DNA of 64,000 bases from contig JBFWQA010000001.1 in assembly GCA_050249695.1 (NCBI GenBank), forward strand, positions 310,001 to 374,000. Direction: 5' to 3'. The notes beneath the pieces were generated by a model, which was not told the DNA's origin, did no database searches, and was given only the letters and a program-made list of their open reading frames with translations. A program made the translations under genes and the position numbers. This document shows, one piece after another, positions 9,135 to 18,193 of this stretch (positions are counted from its first letter, which is position 1; each line of letters starts with the position of its first letter). The stretch is from JACKJP01 sp050249695 (lineage in GTDB: Bacteria; Pseudomonadota; Alphaproteobacteria; Rhizobiales; Tepidamorphaceae).

Positions 9135-9682
9135 GACGCCGGCGCTTCCTGCCGGGCGTCCCGGATCGCGGCGACGAGACCGGCGGCCACGGCGACCAGG
9201 GCGGGCGGAATGCACGCCGCATAGAACATCCAGACGGGAATCTGGAGAATGAAGCTGGTTTCGTTGAAGCGCATCTTGTCCAGCATCCCGAACCAGAGCC
9301 GCCACGCGATCAGCCCCGTCGCCGCCGTCATCAGCAGATTCCACGCGACGAAGAGGGCGATCTCGATCGCATTGCCGAACTTGCCGGCGAGCAGGTCGAC
9401 GCTGACATGGCCGCCGCGCAACTGGCACCAGGGAAGGAAGCAGAAGACGGCCAGCGCCGTGCCGGCCTCGACCAGTTCGAAGTCGCCGGGCACGGGCGAG
9501 AGGCCGGCGAAAATGAAAGCCCTGCCAGTGATGCTGGCGATCGTCAGTAAAGTGATGGCAACGAGCACCGCGCCGCCGGCCAGCGCAAGCCATTCGCTGG
9601 CAGTCTCGACAAGCATGAAGGGGGCCGGCGCGTCTGGCTTGCCGGCCCCCTTCTTCGCTTCTGGCGCATCAGCGATGGACAT
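9131..9682 (-). CDS. TRAP transporter small permease (DctQ family)
   Basis: The four-helix subunit that bridges binding protein and large permease, 183 residues. The segment GRAFIFAGLSPVPGDFELVEAGTA and the RGGHVSVDLL motif are standard for DctQ. The N-terminus before helix 1 is long and polar. A strong hairpin (9617-9653) lies inside codons 10-22. A second ATG at 9616, immediately after this hairpin, would give a 161-residue protein. I see no good ribosome-binding site for either start, so the true start is uncertain. Confidence 0.92.
   Translation of the reverse strand: MSIADAPEAKKGAGKPDAPAPFMLVETASEWLALAGGAVLVAITLLTIASITGRAFIFAGLSPVPGDFELVEAGTALAVFCFLPWCQLRGGHVSVDLLAGKFGNAIEIALFVAWNLLMTAATGLIAWRLWFGMLDKMRFNETSFILQIPVWMFYAACIPPALVAVAAGLVAAIRDARQEAPAS
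9617..9653 (-). promoter_or_regulatory. Strong hairpin at the start of the TRAP small-permease gene
   Basis: A perfect inverted repeat with 13-base arms (GAAGGGGGCCGGC / GCCGGCCCCCTTC) and an 11-base loop, ending right before an alternative ATG of the small-permease gene. It would fold in the mRNA just downstream of the binding-protein gene. No T-run follows, so it is more likely to protect the upstream mRNA end or limit permease expression than to be a full terminator. This role is an inference. Confidence 0.6.
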
Positions 9683-9694
9683 GATGCACTGATA

Positions 9695-10723
9695 CTACTT
9701 CGAATACTGCTCGATGAGGGCCTTCGCTTCGTCAACGAGCGCCTTGCCGTCGAGCCCGGCCTTGTCCATTTCAGCGATCCAGTCGGCATAGACGGGCTGC
9801 GCGGCTTCCTTCCAGCGCGCCGTCTCCGCTTCGTCCAACGTCACGATGTTGTTCTTCTTATCGACGGCGATCTGTCGCCCTTCGAGATCGGCCTTATCCA
9901 TCACCTGGCCGGCCCATTTGGCCGCTCCCAGTCCTGAATTGTCGTCGATGACCTTCTTCAGATCGTCCGGCAGCTTGTCGTAGCTCGCCTTGTTCATCGC
10001 GAACAGGAAGGTAGCGACGTAAAGGCCGTTGCTGCCGCCCATCTGGGTATGGTTCTTGACCAGATCGGTGATCTTCAGCGGCACGGAAACCTCCCAGGGG
10101 ATGACCGCGCCGTCGATCACGCCCCGCGAAAGGCTTTCCGGCACCTGCGGCACCGGCATGCCGATCGGTTCCGCGCCAAGCTTTGAAAGCAGGTTGGTGA
10201 CCATGCGCGTCGGTCCGCGCAGCTTCATGCCCTTCAGGTCCTCAAGCTTGGCCACGGGCGTCTTGCTGTGAATGAGGCCGGGTCCGTGCGTATGGACGGC
10301 GATGACCTTGAGGCCGGGAAAGTCCTCTTTCATGTGCTTTTCGGCATAGGCCTGGAAAGCCTGCGAACTGGCTTCGGCGCTGGCGGCGATGAAAGGCAGT
10401 TCGAAAACCTCCGCCTTGGGAAAACGCCCGGGCGTATATCCCGGCAGCGTCCACACGAAGTCGACGACGCCGTCGGTCACCTGGTCGATCAGCGAGGGCG
10501 GCTTGCCGCCGAGCTGCATCGAGGGAAACAGCTCGATCTTGATACGCCCGCCCGATTCCTTTTCGACCTTCTCGGCCCACGGCTTGAGGAAATTTCCCGG
10601 AATGGCCGATTGCGCCGGAAGAAACTGGTGCAGCTTGAAATTGAATTCCTGCGCCTGCGCGAAGCTTGCTGCGAGCGCGAACGCGGCGGCGGTCAAGCCG
10701 GTTCTGATGATAGTTTTCAACAT
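9695..10723 (-). CDS. TRAP transporter periplasmic binding protein (DctP family)
   Basis: A 342-residue exported solute receptor. The signal peptide (residues 1 to about 24) ends at AQAQ. The mature part has the DctP pattern: LPAQSAIPGNFLKPWAEKV, the DGVVDFVWTLPGYTPGRFP segment, KGMKLRGPTRM with the Arg that binds the substrate carboxylate, and VIDGAVIPWEV. It is the first gene of a reverse-strand operon continuing through both permeases into pcaHG. That context suggests protocatechuate or another aromatic or hydroxy acid as substrate, but the specificity is not proven. Confidence 0.95.
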   Translation of the reverse strand: MLKTIIRTGLTAAAFALAASFAQAQEFNFKLHQFLPAQSAIPGNFLKPWAEKVEKESGGRIKIELFPSMQLGGKPPSLIDQVTDGVVDFVWTLPGYTPGRFPKAEVFELPFIAASAEASSQAFQAYAEKHMKEDFPGLKVIAVHTHGPGLIHSKTPVAKLEDLKGMKLRGPTRMVTNLLSKLGAEPIGMPVPQVPESLSRGVIDGAVIPWEVSVPLKITDLVKNHTQMGGSNGLYVATFLFAMNKASYDKLPDDLKKVIDDNSGLGAAKWAGQVMDKADLEGRQIAVDKKNNIVTLDEAETARWKEAAQPVYADWIAEMDKAGLDGKALVDEAKALIEQYSK

Positions 10724-10838
10724 GTTCGTCCTCCCAAAACGCCCTGTTCACCGCCGACACATCTGCGATGCGGGAAAGAAACAATCGTGCCGGCTGGCCG
10801 GGCCGAATAAGTGTGACTCGTCGGAGCCGCTTCTTCCA

Positions 10839-11624
10839 CTATACGGATGGTCTATGCCTTGGGAGCCGACCGACACGTCCTCTGATCGGCCAGGCGATGC
10901 GTTTTGCCGCCTTAGGATCGCCCCACAAAGCCCTCAGATCAACCTCGAAATCGGCAAAGACCCGCGTCTTCCCCGCCTTTTCCGCTTCGCGCAGCGCCGA
11001 CCAGGTCCGCATGTATCCGAGGAAATCCGCAAGCGTCCAGTCGCGCTCGACATTCATTTCAGGCAGCGGGATTTCCCTGAACGGAAAACGCAGGCCGGCA
11101 TAGCCGGTCTCGACATGGCGGCGTTCTTCCGGCCAGAACGAGAATATCTCGCGCCAGTAGAAATGGCTGTAGCGTTCACCGACAGCGCCGGCCATCTCTG
11201 GAACTCCGTAAGTGAGCAGGGCGACGATGCCGCCGGGACGGCAGACCCGGTGCACTTCGCTATAGAAGGCGTCGAGATCGAACCAGTGCGCGGCCTGCGC
11301 GGCGGTGACCGCATCGACGCTGCGGTCTGCAAGGCTCATCGTCTCTGCCGGCTCGCAGCGATAATCGATATCGGGGCGCTTGACGGCGTGAGCGATCTGG
11401 TCGGCACTCGGATCGGTCGCTGTCACCTGTGTGAAATGGTCTGCGAGCACCGCCGACAGCTGGCCGCTGCCGCAGCCGACATCAAGCGCATGGTCGGTTC
11501 GCGGGCACAGCCCGGCGAGCGTCAGCGCGACTCCGTCAGGCCAGGTCGGACGATGATGGGCGTAGTCAGCGCCGACATTTGAGAACGGGTTGCCGCGAGG
11601 GGTGTTTACCATTTCGTGAATCAC
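10839..11624 (-). CDS. SAM-dependent methyltransferase (class I)
   Basis: A 261-residue cytosolic protein of the Methyltransf_11 type. Motif I (SAM binding) is ALDVGCGSGQLS at about 45-56, followed by an acidic residue at the end of strand 2 (TATDPSADQI). The middle segment RSVDAVTAAQAAHWFD matches the group related to yeast trans-aconitate methyltransferase. The C-terminus is basic and may not be part of the fold. The substrate is unknown. It ends 115 bp upstream of the TRAP binding-protein start and could run into that operon, but the gap argues for separate units. Confidence 0.88.
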   Translation of the reverse strand: MIHEMVNTPRGNPFSNVGADYAHHRPTWPDGVALTLAGLCPRTDHALDVGCGSGQLSAVLADHFTQVTATDPSADQIAHAVKRPDIDYRCEPAETMSLADRSVDAVTAAQAAHWFDLDAFYSEVHRVCRPGGIVALLTYGVPEMAGAVGERYSHFYWREIFSFWPEERRHVETGYAGLRFPFREIPLPEMNVERDWTLADFLGYMRTWSALREAEKAGKTRVFADFEVDLRALWGDPKAAKRIAWPIRGRVGRLPRHRPSV

Positions 11625-11836
11625 CTTTGTCGAGGCGCCAAGGTAAAGCGAAGATGGTAGGCTTCAAGTCGGGGGTGAGGCTTTCCAGTTTTTAGACGTT
11701 CTTTCGCCCTGCCTGCGCCCCATCCGGCGGCGCGCAAGTTTTCTTTCCACTACGTCCGCATGGGTTTACATTGCGCCGCAACAGTCCTTCCGTCGCAAAG
11801 CTTCATTTGCCGTTCTTCTCTTGAAAAGAGGTCGCC

Positions 11837-13300
11837 ATGAAAGGCCCAGAGGACTCGCTGAAGTTCGTCCTGTTTGTGGACGGCACCCTGCTTCTCATAC
11901 TTGCCTCCACAATGATCATCCCGATGGCTGTGGACGCAGTTACAGGCAACCCGGACTGGCAGATATTTGCCGGGTCCGCCGTGGCGACGGTCACGATCGG
12001 CGGGCTGCTCTTTTTCTCGTGCCGATCAGCCCACCGGCCCAAACGGGCGCGCCTTGGTTATTTGGTCACAACGTCAGCCTGGCTTTTCGTTTCGGTCTTC
12101 GGATCGTTGCCGCTCCTGCTTTGCGATCTGCATCTGACTTTCACCGACGCCTTCTTCGAAACGATGTCGGGTCTGACGACAACAGGCTCGACCGTCATTG
12201 CCGGGCTGGATGCGCAGCCGTATGGTCTGTTGCTGTGGCGCTCGCTGCTGCAATGGTTCGGCGGCGTTGGTATCGTCGTGATGGCCATCGTATTGCTGCC
12301 GGTGCTCCGGACGGGGGGCATGCAGCTTTTTCGTACCGAGTCTTCGGATATTTCCGGCAAACCGGTTTCACGGCCGATGCAAATGGCCCGGATCACCGTT
12401 ATCGTCTACTTCGGACTGACCGTTCTGTGCGCAATTTGTTATGGCTTTGCGGGAATGAACGCCTTCGATGCCATCAACCATGCGATGACGACGCTGGCGA
12501 CGGGCGGCTTTTCGACGAAGGATGCGTCGATCGGTTTCTACGATTCTGTTCCCATCGAAGTCGTCGGCACGGTTTTCATGCTGGCAGGCGCAATGCCGCT
12601 TATCTGGTATGCGCGTTTGCTTACGGAGCGGGGACGCCTGGCGCGCCCCGAGGGCAAACAGGTGCCGGTGCTTCTCGCCGTCTTTGCGTTTGCCACGCTC
12701 GCCATAGCCGTCTGGAATATGCATTACGCAGAAATGAATTTTCCGTTTGCGCTTCGGATGGCAGTCTTCAATGTCGCATCCGTACTCACCGATACGGGGT
12801 TCGCAAACAGCGATTTTGCGTCATGGGGCAGCTTTCCGGTCGGCATCTTCTTTGTGTTGCTTCTTATCGGCGGCTGCGCTGGATCAACATCAGGAGCGAT
12901 AAAGATTTTCCGCTGGCAGATACTGTCCAGCAGCATTCTCACCCAGTTGAAACTGACCATACAGCCGCACCGCGTGCTGCCGGTGCGATACGGACATCAG
13001 GCCGTTGAGATACAGACGGTCGATGCGGTGCGGAATTTCTTCGCCCTCTATATCATCACGCTATTCGTTCTTTCCCTCCTGCTCATGCTGACGGGCGTTG
13101 ATTTTCTGTCGAGTATCAGCGCCGTCGCGCAGGCAATGGCGAATGCGGGGCCTGGGCTGGGCGAGATGGGCGGGCCTGCGGGAAATTTTGCAGGCTTTCC
13201 GACCTTTGCCAAATGGGTGCTTATACTCGCGATGCTTCTCGGCCGACTGGAGATCTCGACAGTTTATGTCTTGCTGCTCAACGACTACTGGATGTTATGA
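11837..13300 (+). CDS. trkH: TrkH-type potassium uptake protein
   Basis: A 487-residue K+ channel-like subunit of the Trk system in the inner membrane, normally gated by TrkA. The four pore-loop repeats are visible, each with a filter glycine: MSGLTTTGSTV, TTLATGGFSTK, SVLTDTGFANSD and MANAGPGLGEMG. The GGCAGSTSGAIKIFR segment is strongly diagnostic. AGAGG precedes the ATG. No trkA lies beside it. The gene looks a little less GC-rich than its neighbours by eye. It stands alone, with a tRNA gene downstream on the other strand. Confidence 0.95.
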   Translation: MKGPEDSLKFVLFVDGTLLLILASTMIIPMAVDAVTGNPDWQIFAGSAVATVTIGGLLFFSCRSAHRPKRARLGYLVTTSAWLFVSVFGSLPLLLCDLHLTFTDAFFETMSGLTTTGSTVIAGLDAQPYGLLLWRSLLQWFGGVGIVVMAIVLLPVLRTGGMQLFRTESSDISGKPVSRPMQMARITVIVYFGLTVLCAICYGFAGMNAFDAINHAMTTLATGGFSTKDASIGFYDSVPIEVVGTVFMLAGAMPLIWYARLLTERGRLARPEGKQVPVLLAVFAFATLAIAVWNMHYAEMNFPFALRMAVFNVASVLTDTGFANSDFASWGSFPVGIFFVLLLIGGCAGSTSGAIKIFRWQILSSSILTQLKLTIQPHRVLPVRYGHQAVEIQTVDAVRNFFALYIITLFVLSLLLMLTGVDFLSSISAVAQAMANAGPGLGEMGGPAGNFAGFPTFAKWVLILAMLLGRLEISTVYVLLLNDYWML

Positions 13301-13370
13301 CGCCGCTGCTTTTGGGCTGCTTGTAGTCGTCCGGCTACCGTTGGATCGATCGGATCGCCGCGAAAGCCGA

Positions 13371-13446
13371 TGGTGGGCGGTACTGGACTCGAACCAGTGA
13401 CCCCAGCGATGTGAACACTGTGCTCTACCAACTGAGCTAACCGCCC
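13371..13446 (-). tRNA. tRNA-Val (anticodon CAC)
   Basis: Read on the reverse strand, the 76 bases fold as a full cloverleaf. The acceptor arm is GGGCGGT / ACCGCCC with discriminator A and an encoded CCA. The D arm is GCTC...GAGC. The anticodon stem is CAGTG / CGCTG with loop TTCACAT, giving anticodon CAC (valine). The T arm is ACTGG-TTCGAGT-CCAGT. It lies between trkH and gph, and no duplicated att-like site is evident nearby. Confidence 0.97.
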
Positions 13447-13463
13447 GGCTCCGGCGCGGACTA

Positions 13464-14231
13464 TTAGGGGTGCCGGGTGCTCCCCGTCAAGCTTTTCGCG
13501 CCGAGCAAGTCGTCGATGGCCCGCGGCAACTGGTCGTAGCGGTCGATGATCCGGTCCGCCCCCAGTTCCCTGGCCGGTATCGCCGTGTAGCCGAAGGTGA
13601 CGGCGACCGAAGGAATGCCTGCCGCTTTCGCCGCATCGATATCGGCCGCGCTGTCGCCGACCATCACCGCGTGGCCGCTGTCGCCGCCGGCGAGCCGGAT
13701 CGCGCCGAGAAGATGCTCTGGATCCGGTTTCGATACGCCGAGCGTGTCGGGGCCGACGATCGCGGCGAAGCGGTCGCTTAGGCCGAGCGCGTCGAGCAGT
13801 CTGCGCGAAAGCCCCTCCAGCTTGTTGGTGCACACGGCAAAGACAAAACCTCGCGCGGTGAGTTCATCGAGGGTTTCGACAAGCCCGGGAAAGGGATGGC
13901 TGTGCACGCTGATGTTCTCGGCATAGTAGGCGACAAAGTCCTCGTAGAGCGCCTCCAGACCAGCCTCGTCATAGGCGATTGCCTGGTGCTTCAGCACCGT
14001 TGCGATCATTGCCCTGGCGCCCCGGCCGATCGCCGTCTCCAGAAACGCGCGATCGACGGCCGGGATTTCGTAATGGGCCAGAACCGCGTTCGTGGTCGCA
14101 ACGAGATCGGGGGCCGTCTCGATGAGCGTGCCGTCGAGATCAAAAACGATTGTAGGACGCGTCTTCGTCTGCAATGGAATGACTTTCGGGTGTAGATTGA
14201 GCTTGACGTTGCGATGGGTCATATCCGGCAA
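13464..14231 (-). CDS. gph: Phosphoglycolate phosphatase
   Basis: A HAD-superfamily phosphatase of 255 residues that dephosphorylates 2-phosphoglycolate. HAD motif I is VFDLDGTLIET, with the two aspartates as nucleophile and general acid. Motif II is AVCTNKLEG, motif III includes SKPDPEHLLGAI, and motif IV is MVGDSAADIDAA. The N-terminal 25 residues before motif I are an unusual extension, and no other ATG is available nearer the motif. It is divergent from the membrane-protein gene at 14290 with only 58 bp between them. Confidence 0.93.
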   Translation of the reverse strand: MPDMTHRNVKLNLHPKVIPLQTKTRPTIVFDLDGTLIETAPDLVATTNAVLAHYEIPAVDRAFLETAIGRGARAMIATVLKHQAIAYDEAGLEALYEDFVAYYAENISVHSHPFPGLVETLDELTARGFVFAVCTNKLEGLSRRLLDALGLSDRFAAIVGPDTLGVSKPDPEHLLGAIRLAGGDSGHAVMVGDSAADIDAAKAAGIPSVAVTFGYTAIPARELGADRIIDRYDQLPRAIDDLLGAKSLTGSTRHP

Positions 14232-14289
14232 TCGGGCTTTGGCTATAGTCGAGAATCACGGAAGCCGGCAAGCCGGCGACGGGAGAGGC

Positions 14290-15945
14290 ATGCGCGGGAT
14301 TGTACTGACTGTAGACCGCAGGAACGGGCGCGGTTTGCTGCGGGCCGAAGACGGTCGCCGCTATGGCTTCGACCTCGCCGACTGGCGCGACGACTCGCAG
14401 CCGGCCAAGGGCGATGAAGTCGATTTCGAGCTGCATGGCGGCGCCCCGCGCGAATTGCTGTTGCTGAACGCCGCCGAGACCCGCGAGGGCGCCTCGCAGC
14501 TGGCCGCGCTGGCCCAGCATATCCGCGAGCGGCCGATACTGGTCTGGGCGGGCGCGCTTTTTCTGGCCAGTCTTCTGCCGGCCTATGGTTTTGCCGGCAG
14601 GCCCGGTTCGCTTTTCGCGATCCAGGCGCATATCTCTTCGCTCGCCGGCGAAATCGACAGGCTCTGGGCAGCGGCCGGCACCGGCCCGGATATCGCCGCG
14701 CGCGTCGGCATCGCCAAGCTTCTGCTGGCGATCCTGCCGGTCACGCTCGCCGCGCCGCTGCTTGCCTGTCTGGTGTTCTGGCGCACGTTAAACGAGCAGG
14801 ACGACCGGCCGCTGGCCCGGATCACCGGACTTGCGGCGGCCTTCCTCACGGCCGGACTGCCGCTGCTCTACGGATTTTGCGCATGGCTTCTCCTGTCGGG
14901 CGAACTGGGACGGGGCGCGCGCGAGATTCTTGCCGGCGGTCCGTTCGCCGTCGCCGGCCTCGGCATGCTCCGGTTCATCGATATCGGTACGGTCGCGGTC
15001 AGCGTTTCCGGTTTCATGTTGTGGCGGGCCGCGAGCGTGGGCAGGCTGTTACCGCTGCCAAGGGCGGCGGTCCCGCGCAACGACGATCCGGCGGCTTTTG
15101 CCCCTTCGCAGGTCGCGCGCCGGGCTCCGGGAGACGCCGAAGGCGAAGGGGACGACCCGATCCCGGCGCAATTCCGCCGGAACGCGCGTGCACGGGATGC
15201 GGCGCGACGCGCGGGGGGCGCCGTACCTTCTTCTCCTTCCCATTCTGCCGAACCGGGTGAAGATGAGCCGCAATCGGCGGTGACCGAATTGCTGCCGGCC
15301 CACATGCTGCCGCCCGAGCCGCGCATGCCCGGTTCGATACGGCTCGATTCCATTTCCTGGCCGCCGCCGGACAGCGGGGCAGAGGAATTCGGCGAGGCAG
15401 CGCCAGAGCCGGTCGGCCATGCAGCGTTGCTGCCGGATTTGGAACCGGAAAAGCCGGTGGCCCCGCTGCCCCCCGAAAGGCCCCGGCGAGAGGAGCCGGC
15501 GGGCCGCCCGGCGGCGAATATGCGGAACGCTGCGGAAGGCGCGCCGCCATCGCAGCAGCGTGATCGGCAAGTCGAGCGCGCGGGGCGTGCTGCCCCCCCG
15601 TCGCCCACCCGCCCGCAACCGTCTTCGATGGCGCAGAGCCGGCCCGAACCGTCGATCCGGCGGGCGCCGCCGCCCCAGGCGATCTCTGATTCCCCGCCCG
15701 TTCGCGAACGGCCGCTGTCCAGCCGCGCCCCGTCGCCGCCGGCCAGCCGCCCGACATCGCCACCGCGCCAGCCGCTCGTGCCGGCGGCGGAACCCGCGTC
15801 CGCTGCCGATCCGGCACCGCCAGCCGCCGCCGATGCGGTTGCACCGCCCGCAGTGTCGGAGGGCAACGAATCCGTTCAGCGCCTCTATGAAAGATTGCGG
15901 GCCGAGCGTCTGCTGCGCCTCGCTCAGGGCAGCGATGACAGTTAG
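14290..15945 (+). CDS. Membrane protein with cold-shock-like N-terminus and Pro-rich tail
   Basis: A 551-residue protein I do not recognise as a named family. Residues 1 to about 60 look like a small beta-barrel of cold-shock type: GIVLTVDRRNGRGLLRAEDG, then YGFDL, then PAKGDEVDFEL. Four hydrophobic segments follow at roughly 83-101, 143-164, 180-202 and 217-246. From about 265 to 520 the sequence is low-complexity and rich in Pro, Arg and Ala. A short amphipathic helix closes the protein (ESVQRLYERLRAERLLRLAQ). GGGAGAGG before the ATG at 14290 supports this start over the open frame from 14092. rpiA and gor follow. Confidence 0.75.
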   Translation: MRGIVLTVDRRNGRGLLRAEDGRRYGFDLADWRDDSQPAKGDEVDFELHGGAPRELLLLNAAETREGASQLAALAQHIRERPILVWAGALFLASLLPAYGFAGRPGSLFAIQAHISSLAGEIDRLWAAAGTGPDIAARVGIAKLLLAILPVTLAAPLLACLVFWRTLNEQDDRPLARITGLAAAFLTAGLPLLYGFCAWLLLSGELGRGAREILAGGPFAVAGLGMLRFIDIGTVAVSVSGFMLWRAASVGRLLPLPRAAVPRNDDPAAFAPSQVARRAPGDAEGEGDDPIPAQFRRNARARDAARRAGGAVPSSPSHSAEPGEDEPQSAVTELLPAHMLPPEPRMPGSIRLDSISWPPPDSGAEEFGEAAPEPVGHAALLPDLEPEKPVAPLPPERPRREEPAGRPAANMRNAAEGAPPSQQRDRQVERAGRAAPPSPTRPQPSSMAQSRPEPSIRRAPPPQAISDSPPVRERPLSSRAPSPPASRPTSPPRQPLVPAAEPASAADPAPPAAADAVAPPAVSEGNESVQRLYERLRAERLLRLAQGSDDS

Positions 15946-16073
15946 GGTGGCTATCCACGCATCGACGGCGGTACGCCAAGGTCGGGCGCGAGCGACGGCG
16001 ACGCCGCCGAATTTCAATCTGCCTCGGGAAAGGTTCATGATCTGAATGCCCAGGACAACGAAACGGACGACGA

Positions 16074-16775
16074 ATGGCGGATCTTGACGCACTGAAGAAG
16101 GAAGCGGCCGGGCGCGCGGTCGCGCAGGTGCGCAGCGGCATGAAGCTCGGGCTGGGCACCGGCTCGACGGCTGCCCATTTCGTACGGCTGCTTGCCGAGC
16201 GCATCTCGCGCGAGGGGCTCGACGTGATCGGCGTGCCGACCTCCGAGGCGACCGCGAAGCTTGCCCGCGAAACCGGTGTGCCGCTGACGACGCTCGATGA
16301 AACGCCCCGCCTCGACCTCACCGTCGATGGCGCCGACGAGATCGACCCGGACCTCATGCTGATCAAGGGCGGCGGCGGTGCTCTCCTGCGCGAGAAGATC
16401 GTCGCCGCCGCTTCCGACAGGATGATCGTCATCGCCGATGCGACGAAATGGGTTGGCGTCCTCGGCGCTTTCCCGCTGCCCGTCGAGGTCGTCCGCTTCG
16501 GTTCTGCCGCCACGGCGGCGATGGTCGAAGCGGCGCTGGCCCGTGCCGGCTGCAGCGGCGAGATCGGCTTCCGCGTGAAGGATGGCGAACGTTTCGTCAC
16601 CGACGAGGGGCATTACATCATCGATTGCAGGCTTCGCCGCATTCCGCAGGCGAGGGCCCTCGCGGGCGCGCTTGCCGCCGTGCCGGGTGTGGTCGAGCAC
16701 GGGCTTTTCATCGACCTTTGCGACATGGCGATACTCGCCGCGCCGGACGGGATCGTCGTCCACGGCTCGGTCTGA
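16074..16775 (+). CDS. rpiA: Ribose-5-phosphate isomerase A
   Basis: A 233-residue cytosolic enzyme of the pentose phosphate pathway that interconverts ribose-5-phosphate and ribulose-5-phosphate. The phosphate-binding motif is [11 protein letters not shown], the catalytic Asp lies in DGADEIDP, and the general-base region is [12 protein letters not shown]. The length is standard. gor starts 35 bp downstream on the same strand, and the two are probably an operon. The 128 bp before it hold no clear gene. Confidence 0.97.
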   Translation: MADLDALKKEAAGRAVAQVRSGMKLGLGTGSTAAHFVRLLAERISREGLDVIGVPTSEATAKLARETGVPLTTLDETPRLDLTVDGADEIDPDLMLIKGGGGALLREKIVAAASDRMIVIADATKWVGVLGAFPLPVEVVRFGSAATAAMVEAALARAGCSGEIGFRVKDGERFVTDEGHYIIDCRLRRIPQARALAGALAAVPGVVEHGLFIDLCDMAILAAPDGIVVHGSV

Positions 16776-16810
16776 GCCGTGCTGATCTCGAAGACTACAG
16801 GATCTGTAAA

Positions 16811-18193
16811 ATGGCTGATTTCGATTACGATCTGTTTGTGATCGGCGGCGGTTCCGGCGGCGTCCGCGCCGCGCGCATCGCTGCCGGCCATGGCGCCCGC
16901 GTGGCGCTGGCCGAGGAGTTCCGGGTCGGCGGCACCTGTGTGATCCGCGGCTGCGTGCCGAAGAAACTGCTCGTCTATGCAAGCCGCTTCGCCGATGATT
17001 TCCGCGATGCCGCCGGGTTCGGCTGGTCAGTCGGCAAGCCGCGCTTCAACTGGTCGGACCTGATCGCCGCCAAGGATGCCGAGATCGGCAGGCTGGAGAA
17101 AATTTATCGCGCCAATCTCGGGAGCGCCGGGGTCGCGATCATCGACAGCCGCGCGACGGTGACGGGCCCGCACGAAGTCAATATCGCCGTCAGCGGCACG
17201 CGGGTGAGCGCGCGCCACATTCTTGTCAGCACGGGAGCCTGGCCGAATTTCGGCGAAGCCTTCCCGGGGATCGAACATGCGATCACGTCCAATGAGATGT
17301 TCGACCTGAAAGAGCAGCCTGAAAGGCTGGTCGTCGTTGGCGGCGGTTATATCGCGGTGGAGTTCGCATCCTTGATGAACGGCCTGGGCACGAAGACGAC
17401 GCTTATCTATCGCGGACCCCAGATCCTGCGCGGCTTCGATGACGACATTCGCGCTCATGTCGCGGACGCGATGCGCGCGCGGGGTATCGATATCATCTGC
17501 AACGACCGCCTGGCAGCGATCGACAAGACCGGAGAGGGGCTGACCGTCGCCACCAGAGAGGGGCGGCAGATCGGTGCCGACCAGTTGCTCTTCGCCATCG
17601 GACGGGCGCCGCACACACGCGGCCTCGGCCTGGAGGAAGCGGGCGTGAAACTCGATGCCGCCGGCGCCGTCATCGTCGACGACTATTCCGCCACCAACAT
17701 CCCTTCCATCCACGCCGTCGGGGACGTGACGGACCGCGTCGCGCTCACCCCGGTTGCGATCAGGGAAGGCCATGCGTTTGCAGACACGGTCTTCGGCGGC
17801 AAGAAACGCAAGGTCGATCACGACCTCATCCCGACGGCGGTCTTCACCACGCCGGAGATCGGCGTGATCGGCCTGACGGAGACGGAGGCGAAGGAGCGTT
17901 GCGCCAGCCTCGATATCTATCGCACCTCGTTCCGCTCGATGCGGGCGACGCTCGCCGGCGGCGATGAAAAGGTGCTCATGAAGCTGATCGTCGATGCGGA
18001 AACCGATCGCGTCATCGGTTGTCACATCGTGGGCGATGCGGCTGGCGAGATGATCCAGCTGATCGGCATCGCCATCGGGATGAAGGCGACCAAGGCCGAT
18101 TTCGACGCCACCATGGCGGTGCATCCGACGGCGGCCGAGGAACTGGTGACCCTGCGCGAGCCTTCCGAGCGCTGGCGGGCAGACGTGGCCTAG
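16811..18193 (+). CDS. gor: Glutathione-disulfide reductase
   Basis: A 460-residue FAD/NADPH enzyme that keeps glutathione reduced. The FAD-binding motif is GGGSGGVRAAR. The redox-active disulfide is GGTCVIRGCVPKK; this CVIRGC form is common in alphaproteobacteria, whereas E. coli has CVNVGC. The NADPH-binding Rossmann motif is VVGGGYIAVEFA. The C-terminal dimerisation segment has the HPTAAEE active-site histidine and glutamate. The start is the ATG at 16811; the open frame to 16448 overlaps rpiA and is not coding. Its stop overlaps the convergent MFS stop by 4 bp. Confidence 0.96.
   Translation: MADFDYDLFVIGGGSGGVRAARIAAGHGARVALAEEFRVGGTCVIRGCVPKKLLVYASRFADDFRDAAGFGWSVGKPRFNWSDLIAAKDAEIGRLEKIYRANLGSAGVAIIDSRATVTGPHEVNIAVSGTRVSARHILVSTGAWPNFGEAFPGIEHAITSNEMFDLKEQPERLVVVGGGYIAVEFASLMNGLGTKTTLIYRGPQILRGFDDDIRAHVADAMRARGIDIICNDRLAAIDKTGEGLTVATREGRQIGADQLLFAIGRAPHTRGLGLEEAGVKLDAAGAVIVDDYSATNIPSIHAVGDVTDRVALTPVAIREGHAFADTVFGGKKRKVDHDLIPTAVFTTPEIGVIGLTETEAKERCASLDIYRTSFRSMRATLAGGDEKVLMKLIVDAETDRVIGCHIVGDAAGEMIQLIGIAIGMKATKADFDATMAVHPTAAEELVTLREPSERWRADVA

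Noticed and set aside
13371..13446. tRNA gene as integration site of a mobile element
   Set aside because: No integrase, no repeated tRNA end and no composition change beside it; neighbours are trkH and gph.
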